From QQUD01 sp039029915 (lineage in GTDB: Bacteria; Chloroflexota; Anaerolineae; Promineifilales; Promineifilaceae): a DNA stretch of 6,604 nt. This document shows positions 5,717 through 6,604 of this stretch, in pieces; position 1 is the stretch's first letter, and each line of letters begins with the position of its first letter. Location: assembly GCA_039029915.1 (NCBI GenBank), contig JBCCFD010000441.1, positions 1-6,604 on the forward strand. The letters run 5' to 3'. The notes under the pieces were generated by a model that was not told the DNA's origin, searched no databases, and worked only from the letters and a program-made list of their open reading frames with translations. The translations under genes and the position numbers were made by a program.

Positions 5717-5767
5717 AGAAACGTTGAATACCACAGAAGATCTATAAAAAAGAAGAATGAGTGAAAC

Positions 5768-6604
5768 ATGTTAATCAAAAAACGAACAGGTATTGAAATC
5801 CCTTCATCAGAAATTACACCCTACCACATCTACAAATCGCGACGAAATTTTATTAAAGGAGCCACACTTAGCGGCTTAGCGGCCTTAGTGGCTGCTTGCT
5901 CACCGGGAGGTGGGAGCCAATCTGGACAAACTCAATCTGTTGAATTTGTGGAATCTGTAGGTACACCGGGCACCGTTTCTCAAACGGTTGATGAGCTTGG
6001 TAACCCAATTAACTCATTCACAGAGATTACGACTCATAATAATTACTACGAATTCTCGACAACTAAAATTGGCCCGTCCCAGCTTTCAGGTAACTTCCCC
6101 ACTTCACCTTGGGAAGTAGAGGTTACTGGTTTGGTGAATAATCCCAAGACGTTCACTATGGAAGATTTACTAAAATATGAACAGGAGGAGCGAATTTATC
6201 GCTTACGCTGTGTGGAAGGCTGGTCAATGGTTATTCCTTGGGTGGGCTTTCCACTCTCAAAAATGCTGAAAGAAGTTGACCCCAAATCAGAAGCCGCTTA
6301 CGTTAAATTCACGACCATCAACGATCCGGTTAATATGCCCGGCTTATCTTTCCAAGGATTCCCCTGGCCTTATGAGGAAGGGTTGCGTCTGGATGAAGCG
6401 ATGCATGATTTGACTTTGATGGCCACGGGTATGTACGGAACAGAATTGTTGCCTCAAAATGGTGCCCCTATTCGGTTGATGGTTCCGTGGAAGTATGGCT
6501 TTAAAAGCAGTAAATCAATTGTAAAAATTGAGCTTGTTGACGTGATGCCACAATCATTCTGGATGATATCTGCACCCAGTGAATATGGATTTTATGCCAA
6601 TGTG
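5768..6604 (+). CDS. msrP: MsrP-like molybdoenzyme (protein-methionine-sulfoxide reductase), C-terminus off window
   Basis: MsrP (YedY) is a Mo-molybdopterin enzyme of the sulfite oxidase fold that repairs oxidised methionines in exported proteins, taking electrons from the membrane haem protein MsrQ. Here 279 codons are open to the right edge. Residues 24-30 are a twin-arginine motif, SRRNFIK (R25, R26), followed by a hydrophobic stretch and a lipobox VAAC with C44. The molybdenum-ligating cysteine is C148 in RCVEGWSMVIPWVGFPL, matching the E. coli enzyme closely. Further family motifs are EGLRLDEAMH, PQNGAPIRLMVPWKYGFK (229-246) and EYGFYANV at the edge. E. coli MsrP has 334 residues, so about 55 are missing. 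The spacer after C44 is Gly/Ser/Gln-rich, a typical lipoprotein linker. The Shine-Dalgarno is weak, and a five-codon ORF (ATG 5757 to TAA 5774) overlaps the start out of frame. An msrQ gene would be expected to the right. Confidence 0.93.
   Translation, partial: MLIKKRTGIEIPSSEITPYHIYKSRRNFIKGATLSGLAALVAACSPGGGSQSGQTQSVEFVESVGTPGTVSQTVDELGNPINSFTEITTHNNYYEFSTTKIGPSQLSGNFPTSPWEVEVTGLVNNPKTFTMEDLLKYEQEERIYRLRCVEGWSMVIPWVGFPLSKMLKEVDPKSEAAYVKFTTINDPVNMPGLSFQGFPWPYEEGLRLDEAMHDLTLMATGMYGTELLPQNGAPIRLMVPWKYGFKSSKSIVKIELVDVMPQSFWMISAPSEYGFYANV

Larger units (their letters stand above)
5315..5767. other. Divergent intergenic region between PLP enzyme and msrP
   Basis: No normal-sized gene is visible here. 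From left to right it holds: the possible N-terminal extension of the PLP enzyme (5315-5446); an SD-led 8-codon ORF on the minus strand (5443-5469); a TTTCCAAA/TTTGGAAA inverted repeat with arms at 5499-5506 and 5543-5550; a 15-codon plus-strand ORF (5522-5569); an imperfect dyad at 5596-5611 (CCTGTGC/GCTCAGG); and an AT-rich segment from about 5640 with the msrP promoter and leader. The base composition becomes markedly richer in A and T toward msrP. Confidence 0.6.

Overview
The window most likely comes from a member of the Chloroflexota, near Anaerolineae or Caldilineae. This rests on a LppX/LprAFG-type lipoprotein with a TNPLTGEW motif, a Tad-type CpaF ATPase, a soluble TPR-histidine kinase, and an MsrP-like molybdoenzyme that carries both a Tat signal and a lipobox. 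The assignment is an inference from protein style, not from a marker gene. I see no rRNA, tRNA, CRISPR array, insertion sequence or phage gene.

Layout from left to right. (1) At 1-1158 on the minus strand is cpaF, cut by the left edge so that its C-terminus is missing; the rest of a Tad pilus/secretion cluster would lie beyond the left edge. (2) A 175-bp divergent gap holds a good promoter for the rightward gene and an operator-like palindrome. (3) At 1334-2059 on the plus strand is an LppX/LprAFG-like lipoprotein. (4) At 2134-4110 on the plus strand is a soluble histidine kinase with seven TPR units at a strict 40-residue pitch, with no response regulator in the window. (5) A 55-bp convergent gap follows. 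(6) At 4166-5314 on the minus strand, possibly extending to 5401 or 5446, is a class V PLP enzyme of the isopenicillin-N-epimerase-like group. (7) An AT-rich divergent region up to 5767 holds candidate promoters, inverted repeats and two tiny SD-led ORFs. (8) From 5768 to the right edge on the plus strand is msrP, lacking roughly the last 55 codons.

The genes do not form one obvious pathway. CpaF powers pilus assembly from the cytoplasm, the lipoprotein and MsrP are predicted to sit on the outer face of the membrane, and the kinase and PLP enzyme are cytoplasmic. The lipoprotein and kinase are the only same-strand neighbours (74-bp gap) and might share a transcript.

The least ordinary signals are: a predicted leaderless start for the lipoprotein and possibly for the PLP enzyme; three copies of the 10-bp palindrome AACGGCCGTT in 6.6 kb; the regular 40-residue TPR array in the orphan kinase; and the Tat-lipoprotein form of MsrP. 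I found no convincing new multi-gene system.
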